Source: Hyphomicrobiales bacterium (GTDB lineage Bacteria; Pseudomonadota; Alphaproteobacteria; Rhizobiales; HXMU1428-3). From it: a DNA stretch of 64,000 nucleotides. The DNA is taken from assembly GCA_021775425.1 (NCBI GenBank), contig JAJFHX010000022.1, positions 62,001-126,000 on the forward strand. The letters run 5' to 3'. Under the pieces are notes generated by a model. That model was not told the origin of the DNA and searched no databases. It saw only the letters and a program-made list of their open reading frames with translations. Positions 52,479 to 61,442 of the stretch are shown piece after piece. The stretch's first letter is position 1. Every line of letters begins with the position of its first letter. The position numbers were made by a program, and so were the translations under genes.

Positions 52479-52725
52479 CTTGCTGTGAGAAAACTTTTTA
52501 AAAAAGAAACAAGAAAATTCAAAAGATACAAGTAGGCATAAAGCTCATTGAGCTTTGGCAGAAATCTGTCAGATGTCTCTAACGGTCATATTTGAAGCAT
52601 GTTTCTCTTTAATGAGGTTCCGTCAATTCGGGGTCAGTCATCAAGAGGAAAGCATGCAAAACAAAGATCTGGCGGCGCGAAGCAAATTTGGGAAGCAACG
52701 CGAAACCGCTGGTACGGAGAAGAAA

Positions 52726-53919
52726 ATGCGCAGTTCAAACACGAAAGTAGCCACCCTGTCATTTGAAAATCGGGAAAAAAGCTTGCTGGCTTTATTTTCG
52801 GTCTTTGCCTGCATGGTCGCACTTATCTTGTCGCTTACCAGCCAGGCTTATGGACAAAGCTCTGTTCGCCCACCAGCCTCTGCTGTTGAAAATAACGTAC
52901 CTGAAGCAAAAGACGGTAAAGTCCCTGGCAATACTTTGGGGATTAATTCAGATTCTGATACCTGGCGCGCAATCCGCCACGGTGTCACTGGCAATGTTTC
53001 AATTGTGGATAAAAAAGCCGGCATTCTTGTTCAGTCAGATGGTGAAAATTTCCGTCTCCTCAGAAACGGACCGCTTTTCAGTTATCTCGGCCTTTTGATG
53101 CTCGCAACCCTGATCCTGCTTTCGATCTTCTTTGCCATTCGCGGCAGAATCCGTGTTGAAAGTGGCATATCGGGCCGCAAAATTCTGCGCTTTAACACTG
53201 TCGAGCGCATGGGTCACTGGCTCATGGCTGTTTCATTTATCATTCTTGGCATAAGCGGTCTAAACGTCACTTTTGGCAAAGCGGTGATCATGCCGATTAT
53301 TGGCAAAGAAGCATTTGGTCCCATGTCTGCCTTCCTGAAAATCACACACAACTATGTTGCTTTCGCATTCATGCTCGGGCTGGCAATCGCCTTTCTCTGC
53401 TGGGTTGTACATAATCTTCCAAGCAGGCACGACATTAACTGGATTCTGAAAGGCGGCGGCCTTTTTACAAAAGGCTCCCATCCGCCCGCAAAAAAATTCA
53501 ATGCCGGTCAAAAAATCATTTTCTGGTCAGTTATGCTCGGCGGACTATCACTCTGTTTTTCAGGCTGGGCGCTGTTGTTCCCGTTTGAATATAATTTCTT
53601 TAGCAGCACATTTAGCATGCTGTCCGCGATAGGCATCAACGTTCCGGCCCTCATTGGCCTGGGTGATCCACCATATACTGTCATTCAGGAGCAACAATAC
53701 AACGCCATCTGGCATGCGATTGTTGCTGTGTTGATGATCTGTCTGATCTTTGCTCACATCTACATCGGCTCTATCGGGATGGAAGGAGCCTATGACGCCA
53801 TGGGTTCAGGTGAAGTCGATGAAAACTGGGCAAAAGAGCACCACTCACTTTGGGTGGAGGAAGTGAAAGACCAACAGGCCTCAGACGGGGAACGCACCAA
53901 CATTCAACCCGCTGAATAA
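52726..53919 (+). CDS. fdhC: Formate dehydrogenase cytochrome b556 (gamma) subunit
   Basis: About 397 residues. A signal peptide-like segment (about 20-45, ...LTSQAYGQS) is followed by a periplasmic stretch, then four to five membrane segments with heme histidines in NTVERMGHWLMAVSF, KITHNYVAFAFM, WHAIVAVLMICLIFAHIYIG. This is the FdnI/FdhC type with an extra exported N-terminal region as in alphaproteobacteria. ATG 52726 has CGGAGA at 5 bases; an in-frame ATG at 52654 with AGAGGAA is also possible and would lengthen the n-region. It passes electrons to quinone. Confidence 0.92.
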   Translation: MRSSNTKVATLSFENREKSLLALFSVFACMVALILSLTSQAYGQSSVRPPASAVENNVPEAKDGKVPGNTLGINSDSDTWRAIRHGVTGNVSIVDKKAGILVQSDGENFRLLRNGPLFSYLGLLMLATLILLSIFFAIRGRIRVESGISGRKILRFNTVERMGHWLMAVSFIILGISGLNVTFGKAVIMPIIGKEAFGPMSAFLKITHNYVAFAFMLGLAIAFLCWVVHNLPSRHDINWILKGGGLFTKGSHPPAKKFNAGQKIIFWSVMLGGLSLCFSGWALLFPFEYNFFSSTFSMLSAIGINVPALIGLGDPPYTVIQEQQYNAIWHAIVAVLMICLIFAHIYIGSIGMEGAYDAMGSGEVDENWAKEHHSLWVEEVKDQQASDGERTNIQPAE

Positions 53920-53927
53920 TCATCTGA

Positions 53928-53951
53928 GCCAGTCAATTAAACAATTGCTGG
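53928..53951 (+). terminator. Hairpin after fdhC
   Basis: GCCAG (53928-53932) with CTGGC (53947-53951), and inside CAATT with AATTG around an AAAC loop, one bulged T. No strong T run follows. Weak candidate for a terminator or spacer between fdhC and the WD40-cytochrome gene. Confidence 0.35.
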
Positions 53952-53992
53952 CCTTCACTCTTTAAACCCTCATCGGTTGAACAGAGAAAGGT

Positions 53993-55477
53993 ATGCTTAG
54001 GAGAAGAGTTGTGTACGGTTATTCAATTCCTGTACTAAGACCGTTTTCACGGTTGGGGAAACTTAGGCCCGTTTTTGGGGGGCGTTTATTTCACGCAGCA
54101 TCAGTTGTTGTGGTGCTTATTCTGTCTGCCACATCATATCTGATCGGGGAAAGCTCCGCCCAAACGGCACAACCCCGCAAGAACCTGCCTGAAATGCTCA
54201 AAGGACATGGCGGGCCGGTCAAATCAATTCGTCTTGATGAAACCAGAAAACGTGCCCTAAGCTCTTCTTTTGATTATTCGATCATTCTCTGGCAACTGGA
54301 AGGTAAAGACGGAAAAATCATTCACCGGATGATCGGTCATAACGCCGCCGTCAATGACGTCGCTTTCATACCGGATAAAACCGGTGAAAAAGACAGAGCC
54401 GTCTCCGTTTCAGACGATGGCAGCCTCGGTATCTGGGATCTGAAAACCGGCAAGCTGATCAAAATGATCGAAGATACTCCAGACAAAGTAATTGATGTTG
54501 AAGTCTCTGGTGATGGAAAGTTTGCCGCCACCGCAAGATGGGATGGCACCGCCCGAATTTATGATCTGGAAACAAACCAGCAAATCCATAAATTTGAAGG
54601 TCATCGCGGTTATGTCAATGCAGTCGCCTTTTCAAAAGACAGTAAGATGCTTTTCACAGCATCTTATGACGGTGACATCCGTGCCTGGCATATCGGAACG
54701 CCACCGAAAGGTAGCCCAATACAGCAAGGTAGTATCATCCACTCGCATGGCTGGGGTTTAAATGTACTTGCGCTTATGCCGGATGGCGAGCGGTTGTTGT
54801 TCGGCTCCCTCAATGGTGTGGTCGGCTTACTTAACGTCAAAAAGAGAGAAGTCAAAGAAGTGGGCTCGTTTCAGCATCCGGTTCTCTCGCTGGCAGTAAA
54901 TCAAACCTCATCATGGTTCGCCACCGGTACCGGAGATGGTCACATACGCATTTTCGATAATAAAAACCTGAAACTGATTGAGGATTATAAAGATTTTTAC
55001 GGGCCCGTCTGGGGCCTCAGTTTTTCAGAAAACGGCAAACGGATTTACCGTGCCGGGCTGGATGATTTTATCGGCCATTGGCAGGTGCAGCCGAGAAAAG
55101 GTTTTGAAAAAACTCAAAGCAAATTCCCAAGACGCTTTCAGGTGAAAAAATCAGATGATCCCGGCGCCATTGAATTCAGGCGCAAATGCTCCGTCTGCCA
55201 CACGCTGATCCCTGATGATAAAAACCGCGCTGGTCCAACTTTGTACAAATTATTCGGCCGAAAAGCTGGCACAGTGAAAGGGTATACCTATTCCAAAGCG
55301 CTGCTTGAAAGTGAACTGATTTGGAACGCAGAAACTATTGGCCGCCTGTTTGATGAAGGACCAGACATCGTCACCCCCGGCACCAAAATGCCTATTCAGA
55401 GATTAAAAAGTGTTGAGCGCAGAGATGCCCTCATCAGTTATTTGAAAAAAGCAACTGAACCAGAAACAGAAAACTAA
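53993..55477 (+). CDS. WD40 beta-propeller fused to cytochrome c, exported
   Basis: A 494-residue protein with a basic N-terminus and one hydrophobic segment (about 33-52) ending SSAQTA. Residues about 65-370 hold seven WD40-like blades (repeats ending in ...SIILWQLEG, LGIWDLKTG, ARIYDLETN, IRAWHIG, IRIFDNKN, IGHWQVQP). Residues 390-490 are a class I cytochrome c domain: heme site CSVCH (399-403) and axial Met466 in TPGTKMPIQ. GTG 54011, with AGGAGA before it, is an alternative start. In the formate dehydrogenase operon it may accept or donate electrons in the periplasm; the propeller may dock a partner. Role inferred. Confidence 0.85.
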   Translation: MLRRRVVYGYSIPVLRPFSRLGKLRPVFGGRLFHAASVVVVLILSATSYLIGESSAQTAQPRKNLPEMLKGHGGPVKSIRLDETRKRALSSSFDYSIILWQLEGKDGKIIHRMIGHNAAVNDVAFIPDKTGEKDRAVSVSDDGSLGIWDLKTGKLIKMIEDTPDKVIDVEVSGDGKFAATARWDGTARIYDLETNQQIHKFEGHRGYVNAVAFSKDSKMLFTASYDGDIRAWHIGTPPKGSPIQQGSIIHSHGWGLNVLALMPDGERLLFGSLNGVVGLLNVKKREVKEVGSFQHPVLSLAVNQTSSWFATGTGDGHIRIFDNKNLKLIEDYKDFYGPVWGLSFSENGKRIYRAGLDDFIGHWQVQPRKGFEKTQSKFPRRFQVKKSDDPGAIEFRRKCSVCHTLIPDDKNRAGPTLYKLFGRKAGTVKGYTYSKALLESELIWNAETIGRLFDEGPDIVTPGTKMPIQRLKSVERRDALISYLKKATEPETEN

Positions 55478-55544
55478 CAATCAGGTTTGGTGCTGAACCA
55501 ATAAATGCAATAATATAAATTATATCCCCTTGAGAGGAAACAAA

Positions 55545-55670
55545 ATGAAAGCATTTTTACTAAGTCTTGTCGTATTGCTGGTTGTCACAATTGGTAGCGG
55601 TTATGTACTCAATGGGCTCTTTTCATCGAGTGCGCAAGAAACTTTCACATCAACATCTACACGTCTGTGA
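55545..55670 (+). CDS. 41-residue membrane peptide
   Basis: An ATG preceded by GAGAGGAA at 5 bases opens a 41-codon frame: about 26 hydrophobic residues (MKAFLLSLVVLLVVTIGSGY...) then a short Ser/Thr-rich tail ending TSTRL. Its TGA overlaps the start of the HtrA-like gene (TGATG), which is typical of translational coupling. No family recognised. It is likely a single-pass membrane protein, or a signal peptide followed by a very short product. Confidence 0.65.
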   Translation: MKAFLLSLVVLLVVTIGSGYVLNGLFSSSAQETFTSTSTRL

Positions 55671-56713
55671 TGTTGCGAACGTTCCATTTGTATCAGCTTC
55701 AAATGCGACCCAAAATTATCACTAAGTATTTAGCCGCCGGAATGATCACTTTCTGGCTGGCTGCTTCATGCCTGCTATCAGCAACTTTGCAGGCAAAAAC
55801 TCGGCCAGAAACTTGGCCTGAAACCTGGCCAGAAACTTGGATTACCCAGTTCCTTAAAAACAATCAGGCATCAATTGTCACCGTCTTGCCGCAAACTGGC
55901 AGAGCTGAAAGAAACTTAGCCGAACCAGAAGGCACCGGCGTTATTGTCCAACCTGGCAATCTGGTGCTCACAGCTAACCATGTTCTGGGTGCAGCCAACC
56001 GTATTTTGCTGCGTAAAACCGATGGCTCAGTTATCGAAGCGAAAATATTTTTAAGAGATCAGTCAACAGACCTGGCCTTGCTGGAAATTAACGAAACAAT
56101 CAAAGCGATCGAATTTGAAGAGGGCGCACAGATAGGGGAGAACGTCTGCGCTTATGGCAATGCCTTTGGCCTAGGAATGAGTCTCTCATGTGGCATTGTC
56201 TCAGCAACTGACAAACGTGGCATAGGCTTTAATCGGGTTGAAGATTTTGTCCAAACCGATGCAGCGATAAATCCGGGTATGTCAGGCGCGCCTTTATTTA
56301 AAGAAAACGGCAAGCTCGCCGGCCTTGTCACTGCTATTTTCACCAAGAAATCAGATGGCAATCTGGGAGTTAATTTTGCCTCATCAACCAGATTGATCAA
56401 AGCATTCCTTGAAGACGCAAAAGACGGTGTCTTAAAACCGGTCAGAGCAGGAATGATCATGCGACCAGCCCCTTTTAAAGGTGAAACCGGCAGAGCTGGC
56501 GGTCTTGTTATGCGTGTTATGGATAATAGTGCTGAGAAAATCGCCGGCATTCAGCAAGGTGACCTCGTCATCAAAGCTGGCGATTTGGATGTGCGCAGCC
56601 AGGCAGATTATCTGGCCGCCATCGCTCTGAGCCAAAAAGAGAAAACTCTTGATCTCACATTGGTGAGAGGCAAGAACATACAAGTAATTACAATTAAACA
56701 GATTAACCCTTAA
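55670..56713 (+). CDS. HtrA-like serine protease with PDZ domain
   Basis: A 347-residue protein. A hydrophobic N-terminal segment (about 21-42) exports it. The trypsin-like triad is present: His104 in TANHVLG, Asp134 in QSTDLALLEI, Ser205 in NPGMSGAPLF. A PDZ domain follows (about 255-345; IAGIQQGDLVIKAGDLDV). A PETW motif is repeated three times in residues 46-57, coded by three 12-base units (55805-55840). It is shorter than DegP and has a single PDZ, as in S1C proteins. It starts on the stop of the 41-residue peptide gene and may do quality control of exported Fdh components. Confidence 0.9.
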   Translation: MLRTFHLYQLQMRPKIITKYLAAGMITFWLAASCLLSATLQAKTRPETWPETWPETWITQFLKNNQASIVTVLPQTGRAERNLAEPEGTGVIVQPGNLVLTANHVLGAANRILLRKTDGSVIEAKIFLRDQSTDLALLEINETIKAIEFEEGAQIGENVCAYGNAFGLGMSLSCGIVSATDKRGIGFNRVEDFVQTDAAINPGMSGAPLFKENGKLAGLVTAIFTKKSDGNLGVNFASSTRLIKAFLEDAKDGVLKPVRAGMIMRPAPFKGETGRAGGLVMRVMDNSAEKIAGIQQGDLVIKAGDLDVRSQADYLAAIALSQKEKTLDLTLVRGKNIQVITIKQINP

Positions 56714-56733
56714 TTGAAAATGGATACGAGAAA

Positions 56734-56925
56734 ATGAGCGAAGAAGATTTCAACATGTCACTGAGAAAATTCCTAAAACAGGTCGGTGTCACATCACAAA
56801 AAGAACTGGAAGAGTTGGTGCGTTCAGAAACCGGCAAGTCAGGCAGCATAAAAGTCAAAATGGTGCTGACAGCAGAAGGCACATCACTCAATCATGTTGT
56901 CGAAGGCAATATCGAGCGTCCATAA
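56734..56925 (+). CDS. DUF6494-like small protein
   Basis: A 63-residue soluble protein: FNMSLRKFLKQVGVTSQKELE then a charged middle and KVKMVLTAEGTSLNHVVEG. This matches DUF6494, a small family found next to formate dehydrogenase genes in alphaproteobacteria. Function unknown. It lies 20 bases after the HtrA-like gene and 18 bases before the lipoate ligase-like gene, in one operon. Confidence 0.8.
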   Translation: MSEEDFNMSLRKFLKQVGVTSQKELEELVRSETGKSGSIKVKMVLTAEGTSLNHVVEGNIERP

Positions 56926-56943
56926 AATACAAAGAAGAATATT

Positions 56944-57720
56944 ATGACTATGATACTCCCGGCACCAGAATTCCCCCCCCTGCTTCAGGGGCATATGTTC
57001 AGCGAAGGTGAAGACCTGATTTCTGAAATCATGAAAGGGGCTGAAAAAGGCATCCTGAGTGCAGGTGATCTTCTCTGGTCAACCTCAACTGATCGTGCTG
57101 AATGTGCCATTGTTCTTGAACCTGAAGTTATTGCAAATAAAGCTTTAGCTATGGTCCCTCTTGCTATGGTTGCTGTTGCTGACAGTCTTGGCGCAATCGC
57201 GCCGCCAAATCTCGCCGTGACATTTGGCTGGCCTGAAAATATCTACGCCAACGGGGCCATGGTCGGCAGAGTAAACATGAAATTTCCTGATTATGCAAAA
57301 GCTGATCAGGTGCCGAAATTTGCCATACTCTCATTGCAAATCAACATATCAGAAAGCACTGATCAAACTGACCAGCAGCTGATGGAGCCGGGCGAAAATT
57401 TATCATCCACGGTTCTATATGAAGAAGGTTGTGGCGATCTTGACAGAACTCAGATCATTGAAAGCTGGTCACGTCATTTTTTAACCTGGATAGATACCTG
57501 GGAACAGGAAGGCTTTAAACCTGTGCATGAAAACTGGTTATTCCGTGCCAAAGACCGGAACGAACAGGTTAGCTTAAAAGTTGGTGAAACAACCCATCAG
57601 GGCATGCTCATCGGACTTGATGAAGATGGCGGCATGTTATTGAAAAAAGAAGAAGGGGTTGCACTTATTCCTTTGTCGGATTTCTGGTTCTATGATCAAA
57701 AAACCGGAGCCGGTCAATGA
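56944..57720 (+). CDS. Biotin/lipoate protein ligase-like protein (DUF4444 type)
   Basis: A 258-residue protein. Residues 5-180 resemble the BPL/LPL catalytic fold: FPPLLQGHMFSEGEDLI, GAGDLLWS-like AGDLLWSTSTDRAECAIVLEPEV and AIAPPNLAVTFGWPENIYANGAMVG. The C-terminal part (about 185-255) is the DUF4444-like domain, with MLIGLDEDGGMLLKKEEG. Canonical ligases have an Arg-rich adenylation loop which I cannot see clearly, so enzymatic activity is uncertain. It is a common member of formate dehydrogenase clusters; its stop overlaps the next start (ATGA). Confidence 0.82.
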   Translation: MTMILPAPEFPPLLQGHMFSEGEDLISEIMKGAEKGILSAGDLLWSTSTDRAECAIVLEPEVIANKALAMVPLAMVAVADSLGAIAPPNLAVTFGWPENIYANGAMVGRVNMKFPDYAKADQVPKFAILSLQINISESTDQTDQQLMEPGENLSSTVLYEEGCGDLDRTQIIESWSRHFLTWIDTWEQEGFKPVHENWLFRAKDRNEQVSLKVGETTHQGMLIGLDEDGGMLLKKEEGVALIPLSDFWFYDQKTGAGQ

Positions 57721-58760
57721 GTGATACAGCCACAACACCAGCCAGAAAAATAATCTGGAAGTCATCCGGACTCCATCTGACAGAAAAAAACAAAGATGGT
57801 TGGCTCATGGTCACGCCCGATTTGCTGCGGGCATATTTCACCCGGCCGGAAATTCACCCGGTAGATGAATCCTGCGAAACGGAACACATGCTGTTCGAAC
57901 GGCTCATGGAAACCCCGGAAGCAGAAATTACTGCTGATGAACTGAGCCGCATCAAAGATGAAGATGCAAGAGAAAACTATCAGGTCATTCTCCGTTTCAG
58001 AGACCACCTTGTTGAGAACAAAACTCTGGAGAAAGCCTATCTCGCACTATTTACTTCAGAAACACCACCGGTCATCCCACCAGTATTTATTGGCCATATC
58101 GTTCATCTCATCCTGTCCAACATGCTATCAAAAGAGCGGGATCCGTTTATCCTCAGGGCAGCTGAAATATTTTTTCGCGAACAAAAAGTCACCACCGATG
58201 ACGGCCAGATCATGTTCGCCGATGCAGAAGTTGTCGAACTTTATTCAGAGACCGGCGGCTTAGGAGGCCTTGGTAGCCTTCTGGCTGAATCAGGCACAAA
58301 AATGCAGCAGGTCTCGCTCGATGTCCTGACCAGAGAAAATGCAGAGCAATATTGGGACCGGGCTGACCAGTTCAATTTCGCGATTGATTACCGCTTTACT
58401 GAACCTGGCCCAGATGCCCTCGCGCGCGTTTTGGAAAAATGGGTTGATCATCTGCTTGGTGTCTCGGTTCGCATCCAGGCAATGCAGTCTATTTCGGATG
58501 AAAAATGGTCCTGGCATATCGGGCTGGATAGCGCCTCAACCAAAATTTTAAATGATCTTTACAACGGAACTCCGGTTGAAGAAGAAACCATTGCCAATAT
58601 AGCCGGTCTCTTTCGGCTCGAGTTCAGAAACAAAAGTGATGTCATGTCACCACTTCGTGGCAAAGCCGTTTACCTTGGTCTTGCCATGTCAAATGATAAG
58701 ACCATTAACATGAAACCACAAAATATTCTGGTTAACCTGCCTGTCAGGGAGCCAAATTAG
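57717..58760 (+). CDS. DUF6352-like protein
   Basis: A 347-residue soluble protein with no membrane segment. Early motif IWKSSGLHLTEKNKDGWLMVTPDLLRAYFTRPEIHPVDESC, seen in parts as KSSGLHL, GWLMVTPDLLRAYFTRPE and EIHPVDES, matches DUF6352; later parts have NYQVILRFRDHLVENKTLEKA and WSWHIGLDSASTKILNDLY. Function unknown; family genes travel with formate dehydrogenase operons. It is translationally coupled to the ligase-like gene by a 4-base overlap and ends the long plus-strand run, 144 bases before a small membrane protein gene. Confidence 0.82.
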   Translation: MSDTATTPARKIIWKSSGLHLTEKNKDGWLMVTPDLLRAYFTRPEIHPVDESCETEHMLFERLMETPEAEITADELSRIKDEDARENYQVILRFRDHLVENKTLEKAYLALFTSETPPVIPPVFIGHIVHLILSNMLSKERDPFILRAAEIFFREQKVTTDDGQIMFADAEVVELYSETGGLGGLGSLLAESGTKMQQVSLDVLTRENAEQYWDRADQFNFAIDYRFTEPGPDALARVLEKWVDHLLGVSVRIQAMQSISDEKWSWHIGLDSASTKILNDLYNGTPVEEETIANIAGLFRLEFRNKSDVMSPLRGKAVYLGLAMSNDKTINMKPQNILVNLPVREPN

Positions 58761-58904
58761 AATTTTATAAAAACACAGAAAACGTCTAAAATATCAGCAA
58801 AGGCCCCGCAATTTTAAGTCGTCACAGCTTTATTATTAAGGGCCAAAATCAAACAGAGCTATAGACCAAATAGCCAACAAACAGAGTAAAGAAAAGGGTT
58901 CAAA

Positions 58905-59219
58905 ATGTCTGGTTCAATATTACATTCAAACATCTCACGAATTGTTGCTGCCGTGTTGGCAGTTCTTCTCATCGTCTTTGGCTGGATTCAATTCTGCAGC
59001 ACATCCTCTCCGACCAGAACAACTGATAGCAGCACACTTTCAGCCAAGCAGCTTGCCAACTTAGGCCTGAGCAACAAGGACGATAAGTGTAACAAAGAAC
59101 GTTCAGCCGAAATTGACCAGATGATCAAAGACGGTTTCATAAAGCAGGAAGCGGCAGCCAAAGCAAAGCAGGATGCTTATAACTTATGCATATCAAGACG
59201 CGACATTAATTTACGCTGA
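58905..59219 (+). CDS. Small single-pass membrane protein
   Basis: A 104-residue protein with one N-terminal hydrophobic segment (about 10-30, RIVAAVLAVLLIVFGWIQF) and a polar, likely periplasmic part with two Cys (CNKER and YNLCIS) that could form a disulfide. No family recognised. AAAAGGG lies upstream of the ATG. It is the last plus-strand gene before the convergent ferredoxin-type gene. Confidence 0.7.
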   Translation: MSGSILHSNISRIVAAVLAVLLIVFGWIQFCSTSSPTRTTDSSTLSAKQLANLGLSNKDDKCNKERSAEIDQMIKDGFIKQEAAAKAKQDAYNLCISRRDINLR

Positions 59220-59305
59220 TTGGTAATTATGTTTCTCCGGCAGCCTGGGTGAAAATATCTCACTTAGTAGATCTGGCTCAGTAGAATTGACTTGGAAGCC
59301 CTGAC

Positions 59306-61345
59306 TTAACTGTCTTTCTTTAAGAAGTCATCGACAGTCAGGCCTTCTCTTTCTGCCACAATATAATCATCCGTTGTGCGAGGGACAGGCCTTTGTGCAA
59401 TTGCAAAAGGGTCACCCCCGCCAGCGGCCAGAGTTTCCAAACGGCAAGTATCACACATCTGAATAAGTTTTGCGCTGTCATCCGTCTGATACATCCGGTG
59501 GATACCGGCAAGTTTTTCGCTAATCCGTTCAATGGTTGACCGTGCCGCAAATCCATTGCCGCATTTAATGCATTCAAACGGCTCTTCCTCATTCAGAGTG
59601 ATCGGTTGCATCGCCCCAGGTGTCAGATTTAATTGTGATGTAAGAGTGATCGCCCCTTCCGGGCAGGTCACCCGGCAAATACCGCACTGCACACAGGCCG
59701 CCTCAACAAATCTCAGCTCAGGTTTATCAGGGTTATCCCGCAACGCATCGGCCGGGCAGGCTGAAACACAGGCGAGGCACAACGTGCATTTGTCTGTGTC
59801 TACATTTATGGCACCATAAGGTGCTGTGTCATTTAAGGGAATGATTTCAATCGAAGATGAAGACGCTTCGGCAACCGCACCAATCACTGTCCGCGCCACC
59901 TCCCGTTTATTGCCAAGAGGTAAAAATTCTTTGGTGGCAACAGATTTGAGCGCCGCATCAGACCAGAGTTGGTCTTGAACAATATCCGGATCAGCTTCAA
60001 GTATGAGCGAAATACGCTCCCCGTCAATTCCAAGTCCGGTCAAAATAGCATGGCTGAGCTCAATTTCATTTTGTACAGCAGCATACTCTTCTGCATTGCG
60101 CGGGTCACCTAGTATAATTATTTGAGAAAAACCGGCAGCCAGCGCAGCCATCATCGCATCATGCCCAACACCAGATGTTGCGTGCATTTCAAGCGGGATA
60201 ACATCAGCTGGCAACCCATCACCATACCGCGCCATAACAGTGATCAATTCCATTCCGTGTTCGCTATCAATAAATAACAACCGGGGTGCTTTGCCACCGG
60301 CAGCCAGAAAACTGCGGGCAAGGGTTTGAATTTCAGAGATGTGATCAGCCCGCTCAGGATATTGATAATAAACAGCACCCGTCGGACAATGCGCCGCACA
60401 ATTGCCGCATCCGCCGCAAATATCAACATTCACTTCAACAATGTCACCATTCGGCGTGATAGCCCCAGCCGGGCAATTATCGATACATTTAGAACAACCT
60501 GTTTTTTGTGAACGAGAATGCGCGCAGATCTCAGAATTATACCCGACATATAACGGCTTCTCAAACTCTCCCACCATGTCAGTCGCATCAAAAATGGCCC
60601 GCATAACCTGAGCCGGGTCTCCAGCATCCGGTTTAAAATATCCATCCCGACCCTGATGACGGGGAAACAAAGGCGCATCATTAGAAAGGTCAAAAATAAC
60701 ACTGCATTGAGATTTAGCCCCATCCCGCGCCATGGTAAATTCAAGTTCAGATTTAGAAGAAGGTATCATCGGCGCATAACCATCCGTTACCACTTCAAAA
60801 GCACCAAAACTGCCTGAAACTTTTTTCACCTTGCCTCTGAACACAGGAAACTCCAGAACACTCGGCAGGATAATATCTTCATCATTGGTCAGCAGCAGTG
60901 AAACAGAAAGATCTTTATTAAGTAGCTTTGCTGCATCAAAAGCCTCTTGCCCCTCACCAATCACCAGACACAATCCATCACTTAAAATCGCTTTGCTGCG
61001 CAATGGTTTTTGCTGGAGTTGCGCCTGGGCTAACAGCGCTGCCATTTTCGGTGCAGTTTTTTTGCCATCTTTACTCCACCCGGCCTTCTCGCGAATATTG
61101 AAAAAATAGGGGGCCGGTTTTTCAGCTTCCTCAGCAATTTCAGAAAACAGAATTTGTTCCTGAGTACAACCAACACAAACAGGAACATCACCAAGAGCAG
61201 CTTCAAAATTTTCAATGCCGGTGCGGCAAAGATTATCATGAACAAAGAGCGCCTCCCCTCCAATCGCTTTGCCAATTGCCTCACCATCTACCACCATAGA
61301 TTTTTCGCAATTGCAGATTAAAGTTTTTGTCTTCACGGGTGCCAT
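59306..61345 (-). CDS. Multi-cluster 4Fe-4S protein of the formate dehydrogenase locus
   Basis: A 679-residue soluble iron-sulfur protein. The N-terminus has Cys groups CNCEKS and CVGCTQEQ. Two ferredoxin cluster pairs follow: CSKCIDNCPAGAI and CGGCGNCAAHCPTGA (about 296-330), then CTLCLACVSACPADA and CVQCGICRVTCPEGA (about 520-570), plus CIKCGNGF and CDTC near the end. The middle part (about 350-470) looks like an MvhD/HdrA-associated region. It could pass electrons between Fdh and another partner in the cytoplasm. It is divergent from DUF3305-DUF3306 and convergent with the Fdh operon. Confidence 0.85.
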   Translation of the reverse strand: MAPVKTKTLICNCEKSMVVDGEAIGKAIGGEALFVHDNLCRTGIENFEAALGDVPVCVGCTQEQILFSEIAEEAEKPAPYFFNIREKAGWSKDGKKTAPKMAALLAQAQLQQKPLRSKAILSDGLCLVIGEGQEAFDAAKLLNKDLSVSLLLTNDEDIILPSVLEFPVFRGKVKKVSGSFGAFEVVTDGYAPMIPSSKSELEFTMARDGAKSQCSVIFDLSNDAPLFPRHQGRDGYFKPDAGDPAQVMRAIFDATDMVGEFEKPLYVGYNSEICAHSRSQKTGCSKCIDNCPAGAITPNGDIVEVNVDICGGCGNCAAHCPTGAVYYQYPERADHISEIQTLARSFLAAGGKAPRLLFIDSEHGMELITVMARYGDGLPADVIPLEMHATSGVGHDAMMAALAAGFSQIIILGDPRNAEEYAAVQNEIELSHAILTGLGIDGERISLILEADPDIVQDQLWSDAALKSVATKEFLPLGNKREVARTVIGAVAEASSSSIEIIPLNDTAPYGAINVDTDKCTLCLACVSACPADALRDNPDKPELRFVEAACVQCGICRVTCPEGAITLTSQLNLTPGAMQPITLNEEEPFECIKCGNGFAARSTIERISEKLAGIHRMYQTDDSAKLIQMCDTCRLETLAAGGGDPFAIAQRPVPRTTDDYIVAEREGLTVDDFLKKDS

Positions 61346-61442
61346 AAACTGTTCCTATTGCTTGCTCATAACTTAGAAATCATCTAAAAATAGAAGACTA
61401 TAATATTCGCCTTTAGGCAAGGGTAAAGAGGAAGAAAATTTC

